Source: Altererythrobacter sp.
GTDB taxonomy: Bacteria > Pseudomonadota > Alphaproteobacteria > Sphingomonadales > Sphingomonadaceae
Direction of reading: 5' to 3'
DNA: 64,000 bases
NCBI GenBank assembly: GCA_031178065.1
Contig: JAPSJS010000004.1
Coordinates: 39,831-103,830, forward strand
Made by a program: the position numbers and the translations under genes. Positions 45,278-53,170 of this stretch are shown piece by piece. The notes beneath the pieces were generated by a model that was given only the letters and a program-made list of their open reading frames with translations, had not been told where the DNA came from and searched no databases. Each line of letters opens with the position of its first letter. Position 1 is the stretch's first letter.

Positions 45278-46419
45278 CGATGGTCCCCTGGCGCCCGCAC
45301 CCGTGCGGCGCCGCTTTCGAGATAGATGCGCGCATGCCGCGCGCCCAACTGCGTCAGAATTTCGTAGGCGATCGTCCCCGCATCGCGCGCAACTTGATCG
45401 AGGGACTGCGAAGGGCCGATCAGCTCGACGAAGTCGCCCTCGTGCAATGCTTCCTCGGGCAGCGCGCTGATGTCGACGGTCGTGCTGTCCATCGATACGC
45501 GTCCGACGATCGGAAGCCGCATGCCGCCGTGCCAGGCAGCGCCGACGCCGCCGAGACAGCGCGGCCAGCCGTCCGCATAACCGATGGCGATCGTCGCCAG
45601 CCGCTGCCGCGCCGCCGCGATGTGCTCGAAGCCGTAGCCGACGCCGGTACCCGCCTCGATCGTGCGGATCTGGAGGATGCGCGCATCGAGCCGGACGACG
45701 GGCCGCAGTCCCTCGGCAAGAGGGCCCGGATCGACTCCGAACAGGGCGACACCTGGACGCGCGAGGTCGCCGTGAAACTCACCGCCGAGGAATGCGCCAC
45801 CGCTGTTCGCAATCGATGCCGGAACGCCGGGAAAATGCGCGTGGACCGCGCGAAAGCGCGCGAGCTGCTCCGCGTTGGCGGCGCGCGCCGGTTCGTCGGC
45901 ACAGGCGAGATGGCTCATGACGAGGCGAAGATCGACTTCGCGCGCGAATGCCGGATGACTCGCCAGATCGATCGCCTCGACGGGTGGCAGGCCGAGGCGC
46001 GACATGCCGCTGTCGACTTGCAGCGCCGCCGGAAGCGGTCGGCCCTTTGCGCGGGCAAGGGTGCGCCAGCGTTCGACCTGCGTCGCGGAATTCAGAACCG
46101 GCACGAAACCAGGCTCGGCGCAAAGTGCCTCGCTTCCCGGATCGATGCCGTTGAGGATGATGATCTCGGCGTCACTGCCGAGAACCTGTGCGAGCGGGCC
46201 CGCCTCGCAAAGCTGGGCGACGAAGAACGTGCGGCAGCCCTCCCGATACAGGGCCGGGCCAACCATCGCCACGCCCAGGCCGTAGGCGTTCGCCTTGACG
46301 ACGGCACCGCAGCGCGCCGGTGCAATACGCCCGGCAATCGTGCGGTAATTGGCGCGGATGGCGTCGAGATCGACGCTCAACCGGCTCGAGAATGCGTCGA
46401 TGGTGATTGGTGATGGCAT
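45274..46419 (-). CDS. alr: alanine racemase, probably the catabolic DadX type
   Basis: A 381-residue PLP-dependent racemase. The PLP Lys is in [11 protein letters not shown] near residue 42; [43 protein letters not shown] and [15 protein letters not shown] (catalytic Tyr near 275) follow the family order. Linkage to dadA and a divergent Lrp-type regulator indicates L-alanine catabolism (dadX role) rather than cell-wall synthesis only, although the two cannot be told apart by sequence. The ATG at 46419 opens onto a 119-base divergent promoter region with the regulator. Confidence 0.92.
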   Translation of the reverse strand: MPSPITIDAFSSRLSVDLDAIRANYRTIAGRIAPARCGAVVKANAYGLGVAMVGPALYREGCRTFFVAQLCEAGPLAQVLGSDAEIIILNGIDPGSEALCAEPGFVPVLNSATQVERWRTLARAKGRPLPAALQVDSGMSRLGLPPVEAIDLASHPAFAREVDLRLVMSHLACADEPARAANAEQLARFRAVHAHFPGVPASIANSGGAFLGGEFHGDLARPGVALFGVDPGPLAEGLRPVVRLDARILQIRTIEAGTGVGYGFEHIAAARQRLATIAIGYADGWPRCLGGVGAAWHGGMRLPIVGRVSMDSTTVDISALPEEALHEGDFVELIGPSQSLDQVARDAGTIAYEILTQLGARHARIYLESGAARVRAPGDHR

Positions 46420-46494
46420 TCCTGGCTCCTGCGGCGGGAATACTGCATATCCTGCTCAACGTTTCGCCAATCTGGTATATTAAGCGCTATAAAC

Positions 46495-46510
46495 TGCCGT
46501 ATGGACGGCA
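46495..46510. promoter_or_regulatory. 16-bp inverted repeat upstream of the Lrp-type gene
   Basis: TGCCGT-ATGG-ACGGCA is a perfect six-base inverted repeat with a four-base spacer, 28 bases before the regulator ATG and following AT-rich tggtatattaagcgctataa that could hold -10 elements. It is a candidate site for autoregulation and for control of the divergent alr-dadA. It does not resemble the ACCGGT motif. Confidence 0.45.
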
Positions 46511-46538
46511 TTATCTGCCAGATGATGGAACATTCTGC

Positions 46539-46985
46539 ATGAAAGCTATCGACGACGCCGACCGCCGGATCCTCAACGGCCTGCGACTCGACGCGCGGAT
46601 TACCAACAGCGCGCTAGCCGCAGAGGTCGGCCTGTCGCCGTCCGCATGCCTGCGGCGCGTGAAGCTGCTCGAAGCATCCGGTGTGATCCGGGGCTACACC
46701 GCGATCGTCTCCGGCACGGGGCCGGACGAGGGGACGATCGCCATCGTCGAAATCGAACTGGAGCGGCAGACCGAGGAATATCTGGTCCGCTTCGAAGCCG
46801 CCCTGCGCCGCCATCCGGAGGTTCAGGAGTGGTATCTGATGACCGGCAACGGCGACTATATCCTGCGCGTCCAGATTGCCGGGATCGACGATTACGGTGA
46901 GTTCCACCGTGACGTCCTCTCCCGCCTGCCGGGGGTCTCGCGCATCACCTCGAGCTTCGCCATGCGCAGCCATCGCCGGCGGTAG
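46539..46985 (+). CDS. Lrp/AsnC-family transcriptional regulator
   Basis: A 148-residue regulator starting at the ATG at 46539 (MKAIDDADRRILNGLRLDAR). The AsnC-type helix-turn-helix is TNSALAAEVGLSPSACLRRV, followed by GVIRGYTAIV and the RAM effector domain (GTIAIVEIELERQTEEYLVR, VQEWYLMTGNGDYILRVQIA, RLPGVSRITSSFAM). Divergent from alr-dadA, it fits the Lrp-like activator of D-/L-alanine catabolism known beside dad operons in other Proteobacteria. The longer ORF-track start at 46407 has no family match and is rejected. The likely ligand is an amino acid such as alanine. Confidence 0.92.
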   Translation: MKAIDDADRRILNGLRLDARITNSALAAEVGLSPSACLRRVKLLEASGVIRGYTAIVSGTGPDEGTIAIVEIELERQTEEYLVRFEAALRRHPEVQEWYLMTGNGDYILRVQIAGIDDYGEFHRDVLSRLPGVSRITSSFAMRSHRRR

Positions 46986-47056
46986 ATGGCGCAGCGGTCA
47001 ACTCACGGAACGTGAACGCGTAACCAGTCGTTGGCAGATTGTTTGAGGAGGCCGTC

Positions 47057-47431
47057 ATGCCGGAGATCGGGCGCACCCGCTGGGCCATTGCGGAAGGCTA
47101 CATCCCGGGCGAGAGCAGTTTCGACGATCCTGCGCTCGTTTCCCATGAAACCGCCTGCATCCTGAACGCCGGCGACCGGGAGGCGAGGGTCGAAATCACA
47201 CTCTATTTCACTGACCGCGATCCCGCGGGACCTTACCGGGTCACGGTTCCTCCCCGGCGAACGCTGCACCTGCGCTTCAACGATCTCGAGGATCCCGAAT
47301 CCGTTCCGCGCGACACCGACTACGCCTCGGTCATCGAAGCGGATGTACCGATTGTTGTGCAGCATTCGCGGCTGGACTCGCGCAAGAGCGAAGTCGCGCT
47401 GCTGACGACCATCGCCTATTCGGAGCGCTGA
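47057..47431 (+). CDS. sensory rhodopsin transducer (ASRT) family protein
   Basis: A 124-residue soluble protein matching the Anabaena sensory rhodopsin transducer family nearly end to end. Segments are GRTRWAIAEGYIPGESSFDD, VSHETACILNAGDREARVEI, FTDRDPAGPYRVTVPPRRTL, LRFNDLEDPESVPRDTDYAS and PIVVQHSRLDSRKSEVALLT. The structurally known member is a tetramer of beta-sandwich subunits; many relatives occur in genomes without rhodopsin and their role there is unclear, with sugar binding suggested. No rhodopsin is visible in this window. Start: ATG at 47057 with GAGGAGG six bases upstream. It lies alone between the Lrp-type gene and the convergent LuxR-type gene, whose stop is only 15 bases away. 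Confidence 0.85.
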   Translation: MPEIGRTRWAIAEGYIPGESSFDDPALVSHETACILNAGDREARVEITLYFTDRDPAGPYRVTVPPRRTLHLRFNDLEDPESVPRDTDYASVIEADVPIVVQHSRLDSRKSEVALLTTIAYSER

Positions 47432-47446
47432 CGCCTCGCTCCACGA

Positions 47447-48604
47447 TCAGCCGAGAATGGCGACGCTGCGCAGGATCAGGCGGACCAGCTCGGTCTGGCG
47501 GCTGACGCCGACTTTGGCGAAAATCCGCTTCGAGTAGGAGCGCACGGTGCTTTCGGTCAGGCCCAGTTCCTCGGCCGCTTCGGTCAGCGAGAACCCTTGC
47601 GTGAGCAGGGCGGCGAGGCCGGCTTCGGACGGCGATAGATCGAACAGCGCGGCTATCAACTGCTCGAACGTGGCGCCGGGAGCCGGATCGGTCGCATAGA
47701 CGATCGCGCCGGGGCTGGCGTCGATCGGCGCCGCACGTTCCCGCTCGATCGCGCGCACGAGAATGCCCAGGCCCTCGTTGGCCGGATCGGCGCAGCGGAA
47801 GGCACGGACGAGACCGGCGCCCGTGCTCTCGATCCGGCTCAGCAGCGCCTCCTTCACGATCCGCTCGAACTTGCGCGAGTCCGTCCGCCCGCCCACCGCC
47901 AGGTGCCGGTCGGCGAGACGGAAGGTCTCTCCGCGGTCGATCTTCGCCTCCGCCGCCTTGTTCATCCGCAGCACGCGGCCGCGGCCGTCGAGGATGAAGG
48001 TCGCGATGGTGAGGCGGTCGAGCGTGGAGGTGAGCACGCCGATTTGGCTCTCGTCGCGCTGGATGCGCGAGAACAGCTCCAGCGCGATCTGCACATGCGG
48101 CCGCAGCGCGGCCATCAGCGCCTTGTGGCGGGCAGTGAAACGGAAGCTTTCGGAATGCGCGACCAGCCCGAGGTTGCACTCGATCCCACCGGGCTCTGCG
48201 ACATACATGCCGAGCGCCTGCGCGATGCCGTAAGGCTTCATGATCTCCAGGTAGAACTCGTCGCGCTCAAGCCCTTCGCGCGGGGCGACTTCCTCGAGCA
48301 GGAGGATCTCGCCAGTGCGCTTCAGGGCGTTGCTCATGGGGTCGAGGTCGCCGAGTGCCGCCTGGCGCGAGTGGATCGTGCGCGCCACTACCGGATCGAC
48401 CGCCGGGGGTTCCGCCCACAGCGTGACCGAGGCGAGGCCCTTGCGGCTGAGCTGGAGCGAGATCGCCGCGTTGTCGCACCCTGCCGTCTCCGCCAGCGCG
48501 CGCAGGAAGGCGCGCCAGGGTTCGAGCTCGATCGGGCCGCGATAGAGCGTCGCCAGCAGCTCGGGATCGAGTGCCATGGTTTCGGCCTTTGCCCGCGCCG
48601 TCAT
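47447..48604 (-). CDS. LuxR-type helix-turn-helix transcriptional regulator
   Basis: A 385-residue regulator. Only the C-terminal DNA-binding domain is recognisable: FDLSPSEAGLAALLTQGFSL, TEAAEELGLTESTVRSYSKR and IFAKVGVSRQTELVRLIL (about residues 320-382), a GerE/LuxR-type tetra-helix. The N-terminal ~315 residues look like a PAS/GAF-like sensor (LYRGPIELEPWRAFLRALAE, GFSL-type LASVTLWAEPPAVDPVVART, RGRVLRMNKAAEAKIDRGET), without autoinducer-domain signatures. The ATG at 48604 overlaps the stop of the upstream SDR (ATGA), so they are co-transcribed; the 654-residue ORF in the track merely extends back through the SDR gene in another frame. It is the only regulator beside the steroid cluster and the best candidate to control it. 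Confidence 0.85.
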   Translation of the reverse strand: MTARAKAETMALDPELLATLYRGPIELEPWRAFLRALAETAGCDNAAISLQLSRKGLASVTLWAEPPAVDPVVARTIHSRQAALGDLDPMSNALKRTGEILLLEEVAPREGLERDEFYLEIMKPYGIAQALGMYVAEPGGIECNLGLVAHSESFRFTARHKALMAALRPHVQIALELFSRIQRDESQIGVLTSTLDRLTIATFILDGRGRVLRMNKAAEAKIDRGETFRLADRHLAVGGRTDSRKFERIVKEALLSRIESTGAGLVRAFRCADPANEGLGILVRAIERERAAPIDASPGAIVYATDPAPGATFEQLIAALFDLSPSEAGLAALLTQGFSLTEAAEELGLTESTVRSYSKRIFAKVGVSRQTELVRLILRSVAILG

Positions 48605-49356
48605 CCGCCACCGTCCTGTGCGAGGGCGAGAAACGCGGGGACCTCGCCCCCGCCGTGCAGCTCGATCGCCGCGCCGGAGACGTAGGCGGCCTCGGGCGAG
48701 GCGAGCCAGGCCACGCAGGCGGCAACGTCGTGCCCGCGCGCCATGCGCTTCATCGGCAGCGTGGCGCCGAGTCGCGCAACGCCTTCCGCGCCGCCGTAAT
48801 GCTCGACCTGATCGGGATTCTCGACCAGGCCGATCACGATCGCGTTGACCCGAACGTCTGGCCCCCATTCCATCGCCAGCCCCTTGGTCGCGCTGATCAG
48901 CCCGGCCTTGGCCGCGCCGTAAGCAACCGTGCCGGGCGCCGCGCGCAGGCCTGAGATGCTGGCGATGTTGACCACTAGACCGCCCGCATCGCGCAAGGCG
49001 CCATAGGCCGCACGTGCGAGGACGAGCGGCGCGGTCAGATTGAGGGCGATCACTTTCTCTAGCAGTTCGGGCGAAGAATCGACCACCGGCGCCGCCGGCG
49101 TTCCCCCGGCATTGTTGACCAGCAGGTCGAGACGCCCCAAGCGCTGCGTTGTCGTCGCCACGAGCGTTTCGACGGCGGCGGGATCGCGCACGTCGGTCGG
49201 CAGGAACAGCGCTTCCCTCCCTCCGGCGGCTACGGGCTCCGCGGGCGCACGGCGCGCGCAGACGGCGACCTGCCATCCGTCGGTGAGCAGCCGTTCGGCA
49301 ATCGCGCGTCCGATGCCGCGCGTTCCTCCGCTGATCAATGCGACGCGTTCGCTCAT
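48601..49356 (-). CDS. short-chain dehydrogenase/reductase, steroid cluster
   Basis: A 251-residue SDR. Cofactor motif ALISGGTRGIGRAIAERLLT, then LLVNNAGGTPAAPVV, catalytic Ser in IASISGLRAAPG and YGAAKAGLISATKGLAMEWG (YxxxK). EWGPDVRVNAIVIGLVENPD and the C-terminal AYVSGAAIELHGGGEVP are typical of the classical type. It is divergent from ipdA across 138 bases and co-transcribed with the LuxR-type regulator. A keto-/hydroxyacyl-CoA or steroid hydroxyl redox step is likely, but the exact substrate cannot be read from sequence. It is distinct from the two other SDRs in the cluster, which have recognisable mycobacterial counterparts. Confidence 0.85.
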   Translation of the reverse strand: MSERVALISGGTRGIGRAIAERLLTDGWQVAVCARRAPAEPVAAGGREALFLPTDVRDPAAVETLVATTTQRLGRLDLLVNNAGGTPAAPVVDSSPELLEKVIALNLTAPLVLARAAYGALRDAGGLVVNIASISGLRAAPGTVAYGAAKAGLISATKGLAMEWGPDVRVNAIVIGLVENPDQVEHYGGAEGVARLGATLPMKRMARGHDVAACVAWLASPEAAYVSGAAIELHGGGEVPAFLALAQDGGG

Positions 49357-49494
49357 GCCGTGGTTTCCATCCTCTCTGGCTTCGTCTGGAGCCTATCCCC
49401 GGGCACCGCAAGCCGCCGTCACCAAATGGGGGTATCGGCCGGTCGCCCTCAGCCGCATCTGTCGGTCCGGGAAGTGAGGATCGAACGACCGGTC

Positions 49495-50379
49495 ATGCTG
49501 ACGATTGACAAGACGATGGACGCCGCTGCGGTGGTCTCCCGGTTGCGGAGCGGCATGACGCTGGGGATCGGCGGCTGGGGCCCAAGGCGCAAGCCGATGG
49601 CGCTGGTGCGCGAGATCCTGCGTTCGGACCTCACCGACCTGACCCTGGTTTCGTACGGCGGCCCCGAAGTCGGCATGCTGTGCGCGGCGGGCAAGGTGAA
49701 GAAGCTGGTCTTCGCCTTCGTTTCACTCGACGAGATCCCACTCGAGCCCTGGTTCCGCAAGAGCCGCGAGGCCGGCGCGATCGAAGTGCTCGAACTCGAC
49801 GAGGGCATGTTTCAGTGGGGCCTCAAGGCCGCGGCGTACTCGGTGCCGTTTCTGCCGACGCGGGTCGGGCTCGGGACGGATCTCGTCGAGCTGGGCGAGC
49901 TCAAGACGGTCACCTCGCCCTACGGCGACGGCGAGGTCCTGGTCGCCATGCCTGCGCTGAAGCTCGATGCGGCCCTGATCCACGTCCACCGCGCCGACCG
50001 GCGCGGCAACGTCCAGGCGCTGGGGCCGGACACTTATTACGACGAGTGGTTCGCCAAGGCGGCGGACGAATGCTTCGTCTCCTGCGAGGAGCTGGTCGAT
50101 GCGATGGAGGTTTCCTACCCGCAGGACGTCATGGCCAACCTGTTCGAACGGTGCTTCGTGACCGGCGTTTCCGAGGCACCCGGCGGTGCGCATCCGACGA
50201 CCATGCCGCCTTCCTACGGGTGGGACATGGGCTGGCTGAAGAAATATGCCGCCGCCGCGAAGGATCCGGGCGACTGGAGCGCGGTCGCCGAATGGACGGT
50301 GGGCGCCAGCGAGGCCGATTATCTCGCCTCGGTCGGCGGGCAAGAGGGAGTAGCGGCGCTTCCGCTGCCGGTGTTCTGA
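49495..50379 (+). CDS. ipdA: steroid ring-opening COCHEA-CoA hydrolase, alpha subunit (CoA-transferase fold)
   Basis: A 294-residue member of the class-I CoA-transferase fold. Long segments agree with mycobacterial IpdA: RLRSGMTLGIGGWGPRRKPM, REILRSDLTDLTLVSYGGPE, AAGKVKKLVFAFVSLDEIPL, VLVAMPALKLDAALIHVHRA and APGGAHPTTMPPSYGWD. In Mycobacterium tuberculosis IpdAB is not a CoA transferase but opens the last steroid ring by hydrolysing COCHEA-CoA. The ATG at 49495 gives the expected N-terminus (MLTIDKTMDAAAVVSRL); a GTG at 49474 is possible and the ORF-track start at 49360 reaches into the divergent SDR promoter. Its stop overlaps ipdB by one base (TGATG). This gene leads the long plus-strand operon. 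Confidence 0.92.
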   Translation: MLTIDKTMDAAAVVSRLRSGMTLGIGGWGPRRKPMALVREILRSDLTDLTLVSYGGPEVGMLCAAGKVKKLVFAFVSLDEIPLEPWFRKSREAGAIEVLELDEGMFQWGLKAAAYSVPFLPTRVGLGTDLVELGELKTVTSPYGDGEVLVAMPALKLDAALIHVHRADRRGNVQALGPDTYYDEWFAKAADECFVSCEELVDAMEVSYPQDVMANLFERCFVTGVSEAPGGAHPTTMPPSYGWDMGWLKKYAAAAKDPGDWSAVAEWTVGASEADYLASVGGQEGVAALPLPVF

Positions 50380-51170
50380 TGAGCATTACGCTGGCAGAAC
50401 TGTGCATCGTCGCCTGTGCGGAAGCGTTCCGCACGAGCCGCGAGATCATCGCCACCGGCATCGGGCCGATCCCCCGCCTCGGCGCGGGCCTGGCCAAGCT
50501 GACTCACTCGCCGGGCCTGCTGATGACCGACGGCGAGGCGTTCCTGGTCGAACAGCCGGTGCCGCTCGGCGCGACGGGTGACGAACGCCCCATGCCGGCC
50601 GGATACCTGCCGTTCTCGCGCTTCTTCGACAGCGCGGTGTGGAGCGGGCGGCGGCACGCGATGGTGACCCCAACCCAGATCGACCGGTTCGGGCAGACCA
50701 ACCTTTCGGCGCTGGGCGGTACGCATACGCGGCCCAAGGTGCAGATGCTGGGCGCGCGGGGCTTCCCCGGCAACGGCATCTATCACCCGAACTCGATGTT
50801 CATTCCGGCCCACTCGACGCGCGTATTCGTGCCGGGCGAGGTCGACCGCGTGTCGAGCCCCGGGTACAATCCGGCGCGGCGGATACCGGGCGGGAATTAC
50901 ACCGGCATCGACCTGCGCCGCATCGTCACCAATCTGTGCGTGATGGATTTCGGCGGCCCCGATCATGCGATCCGCGTGATCTCGCTCCATCCGGGCGTCG
51001 GCGTCGCCGAGGTGCAGGAGGCGACGGGCTTCGAGCTGATCGACGCGGTCGAGGGCGAGACGGTGTTGCCGGGCGAAGATCAACTCGCGCTGATCGCCCG
51101 GCTCGATCCGCGCGGCATCCGTTCGCGGGTGCTCAAGGACAATCCGCCCGCGGAAGGACGCCTGCAATGA
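50379..51170 (+). CDS. ipdB: COCHEA-CoA hydrolase, beta subunit (CoA-transferase fold)
   Basis: A 263-residue partner of IpdA. Features: TLAELCIVACAEAFRTSREI, IATGIGPIPRLGAGLAKLTH, LLMTDGEAFLVEQPVPLG, THTRPKVQMLGARGFPGNGI, RVSSPGYNPARRIPGG and VTNLCVMDFGGPDHAIRVIS, an arrangement typical of the beta chain of this heteromer. The catalytic Glu of true CoA transferases normally lies in an ENG-type motif of the beta chain; here the corresponding place reads DGEAFLVEQP, consistent with the IpdB subgroup. The ATG shares one base with the ipdA stop; the 496-residue ORF in the track begins upstream inside ipdA. With IpdA it should convert the single-ring intermediate to a linear diacid CoA. Confidence 0.9.
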   Translation: MSITLAELCIVACAEAFRTSREIIATGIGPIPRLGAGLAKLTHSPGLLMTDGEAFLVEQPVPLGATGDERPMPAGYLPFSRFFDSAVWSGRRHAMVTPTQIDRFGQTNLSALGGTHTRPKVQMLGARGFPGNGIYHPNSMFIPAHSTRVFVPGEVDRVSSPGYNPARRIPGGNYTGIDLRRIVTNLCVMDFGGPDHAIRVISLHPGVGVAEVQEATGFELIDAVEGETVLPGEDQLALIARLDPRGIRSRVLKDNPPAEGRLQ

Positions 51171-52078
51171 CCGACCCCACCGGCGATGGCCTCGAACCGC
51201 CGACCCCCAGCGAACATGTCTACGAGACGGACGAGCCCGTGCTCTACGAAGCGGCGGCCGGCATTGCGCGCGTGACACTCAATCGCCCGCGCTATCACAA
51301 CGTCCAGAACAGCCAGATGACCTATGCGCTCGACGACGCGTTCCGGCGCGCGGTCGACGATGACGCGGTCAAGGTGATCGTGCTCAAGTCCGACGCGAAG
51401 CATTTCAGCGCGGGACACGACATCGGCTCGCCCGGGCGGGACTTCCACGCGAGCGTGGACCGGCGGCTGATGTGGTACGATCACGCCAACAAGGCCGGGG
51501 CCGAGAAGGCCTATATCCGCGAGCAGGAACAGTACCTCGGCATGTGCAAGCGGTGGCGGGATATCCCCAAGCCGACGATCGCGCAGATCCACGGCGGCTG
51601 CATCGCGGGCGGACTGATGCTCGCCTGGGTTTGCGACCTGATCGTCGCGTCCGACGACGCGTTCTTCCAGGATCCGGTGCTGCAGATGGGCTTTCCGGGG
51701 CTCGAATACTTCGCCCATTGCCACGAGCTCAATGTGCGCGTGGCCAAGGAATTCCTGTTCCTCGGCGAGCGGATGAGCGCGCAGCGGGCCTACGAGATGG
51801 GCATGATCAATCGCGTGGTGGCGCGGCCCGAACTCGAGGCGGAGGTCGCGCGCATCGCCGGCCGCATTGCGGAGCAGCCGCGGCTGGCGCTCCAGCTCGC
51901 CAAGCAGGCCTGCAACCACATGGAGACGCTCGCGGGCAAGAACGCCGGAATCGACGCGGCCTTCGGCTATCACCACTTCGCCCACGCCAACAACACGCTA
52001 GTCAAGGGTGACTACATCGCCGGGTTCGACGGCAAGACAATGGCCGAGAAGAACAAGCGGCAGACGGGCGAGGACTGA
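51167..52078 (+). CDS. enoyl-CoA hydratase/isomerase, 303-residue steroid-cluster type
   Basis: A crotonase-fold protein, longer than the typical ~260 residues because of an N-terminal extension (TPSEHVYETDEPVLYEAAAG) and an insert near residue 100 (LMWYDHANKAGAEKAYIREQ). Core motifs are VTLNRPRYHNVQNSQM, KHFSAGHDIGSPGRD (oxyanion hole), IAQIHGGCIAGGLMLAWVCD and FFQDPVLQMGFPGLEYFAHC, where crotonases carry their acid/base residues. It is distinct from the EchA20 homologue two genes on. Related long forms occur in actinobacterial steroid and terpenoid gene sets, but I do not know the substrate. ATG at 51167 overlaps the ipdB stop by four bases. Confidence 0.85.
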   Translation: MTDPTGDGLEPPTPSEHVYETDEPVLYEAAAGIARVTLNRPRYHNVQNSQMTYALDDAFRRAVDDDAVKVIVLKSDAKHFSAGHDIGSPGRDFHASVDRRLMWYDHANKAGAEKAYIREQEQYLGMCKRWRDIPKPTIAQIHGGCIAGGLMLAWVCDLIVASDDAFFQDPVLQMGFPGLEYFAHCHELNVRVAKEFLFLGERMSAQRAYEMGMINRVVARPELEAEVARIAGRIAEQPRLALQLAKQACNHMETLAGKNAGIDAAFGYHHFAHANNTLVKGDYIAGFDGKTMAEKNKRQTGED

Positions 52079-52081
52079 CGC

Positions 52082-53170
52082 TTGGCCGATCCGCTCGCCA
52101 CTCCGCTGACCGACCTTCTCGGCTGCCGCCTTCCGGTGGTGCAGACGGCGATGGGCTGGATCGCGACGCCGCGACTCGTGGCGGCGAGTAGCAACGCAGG
52201 GGCGTTCGGGTTCCTGGCGGGCGCGGTGATGAAGCCGGCCGAGCTGGCAGAAGAGATCGCGGAGACGGCCAGGCTCACGCCGCACCGGTTCGGGGTCAAC
52301 TTCCACAGCTTCCAGCCCGGCGCGCGCGAGATCGTCGAGGTGATCCTCGCCAACAGCGAGCGCGTCGGCGCGGTGAGTTTCGGGCGCGGCCCGGACGCCG
52401 GTATGATCGCGCGGTTCAACGAGGCAGGGATTGTCTGCATGCCGACCGTCGGTGCGGTGAAGCACGCCGAGAAGATGGTCGCGCTCGGGTGCCGGGCGAT
52501 CACCGTTCAGGGCGGCGAGGGCGGGGGCCACACCGGTTCGGTCGCGACCACGGTGCTGCTGCCGCAGGTGCTCGACGCGGTGAACGTGCCGGTCGCTGCT
52601 GCCGGCGGGTTCGCCGACGGGCGCGGCCTGGCAGCGGCGCTGGCCTGGGGAGCGAGCGGGATCGCCATGGGATCGCGTTTCATGATGACCGCGGACAGTC
52701 CGGTGCCCGACGCGGTCAAGGCCGCCTATGCGCGTGCGGGGACCGGCGACATCTTCGTCACCGACCGGATCGACGGCATTCCGCAGCGGATGATCCGCAA
52801 TCCGATGCTCGACCGCATCGAGAGCGGCGGCGCGCTCGGCAAGTGGAGCCGTGGTCTCACCGCCGCCGTCGCGATGAAGCGCGCGACGGGCGCGAGCTGG
52901 GGCGAACTGCTCGCCAGCGCCCGCGCGATGCGGAGCGAAGGCGGAAAGTCTCTACCCGAGGCCATGCTCGCCGCCGCCGCGCCCGTGCTGCTGCAAAAGG
53001 CCGTGGTCGAAGGCGATGCGATCAATGGTCTGATGGCTTCGGGCCAAGTCGCCGGCCGGCTCGACGATCTGCCGACTTGCGCTGAGCTTCTCGCCCGGAT
53101 CGAAACCGAAGCGCGCGAGCGGATCGCGGCGCTCACCGGCCGCTCGGCCGCAATCAAGGGAGCCGCGTGA
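52082..53170 (+). CDS. ipdC: nitronate monooxygenase-fold flavoprotein, IpdC-like
   Basis: A 362-residue FMN-dependent TIM-barrel of the nitronate monooxygenase/2-nitropropane dioxygenase family, starting with TTG at 52082. Markers are LLGCRLPVVQTAMGWIATPR, VAASSNAGAFGFLAGAVMKP, ITVQGGEGGGHTGSVATTVL near residue 145 (FMN phosphate and active-site His region), VPVAAAGGFADGRGLAAALA and GASGIAMGSRFMMTADSPVP. In the mycobacterial HIP pathway a protein of this fold, IpdC, acts on a bicyclic CoA thioester before ring opening. Position between the ipdAB and echA20 genes supports that role, although the sequence identity to mycobacterial IpdC appears lower than for IpdA or IpdF; the symbol is tentative. 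It overlaps the echA20 start by one base. Confidence 0.75.
   Translation: MADPLATPLTDLLGCRLPVVQTAMGWIATPRLVAASSNAGAFGFLAGAVMKPAELAEEIAETARLTPHRFGVNFHSFQPGAREIVEVILANSERVGAVSFGRGPDAGMIARFNEAGIVCMPTVGAVKHAEKMVALGCRAITVQGGEGGGHTGSVATTVLLPQVLDAVNVPVAAAGGFADGRGLAAALAWGASGIAMGSRFMMTADSPVPDAVKAAYARAGTGDIFVTDRIDGIPQRMIRNPMLDRIESGGALGKWSRGLTAAVAMKRATGASWGELLASARAMRSEGGKSLPEAMLAAAAPVLLQKAVVEGDAINGLMASGQVAGRLDDLPTCAELLARIETEARERIAALTGRSAAIKGAA

Noticed and set aside
48605-49411. N-terminal extension of the LuxR ORF (654 aa in the track)
   Set aside because: Lies in the wrong frame of the SDR gene; the ATG at 48604 overlaps the SDR stop.
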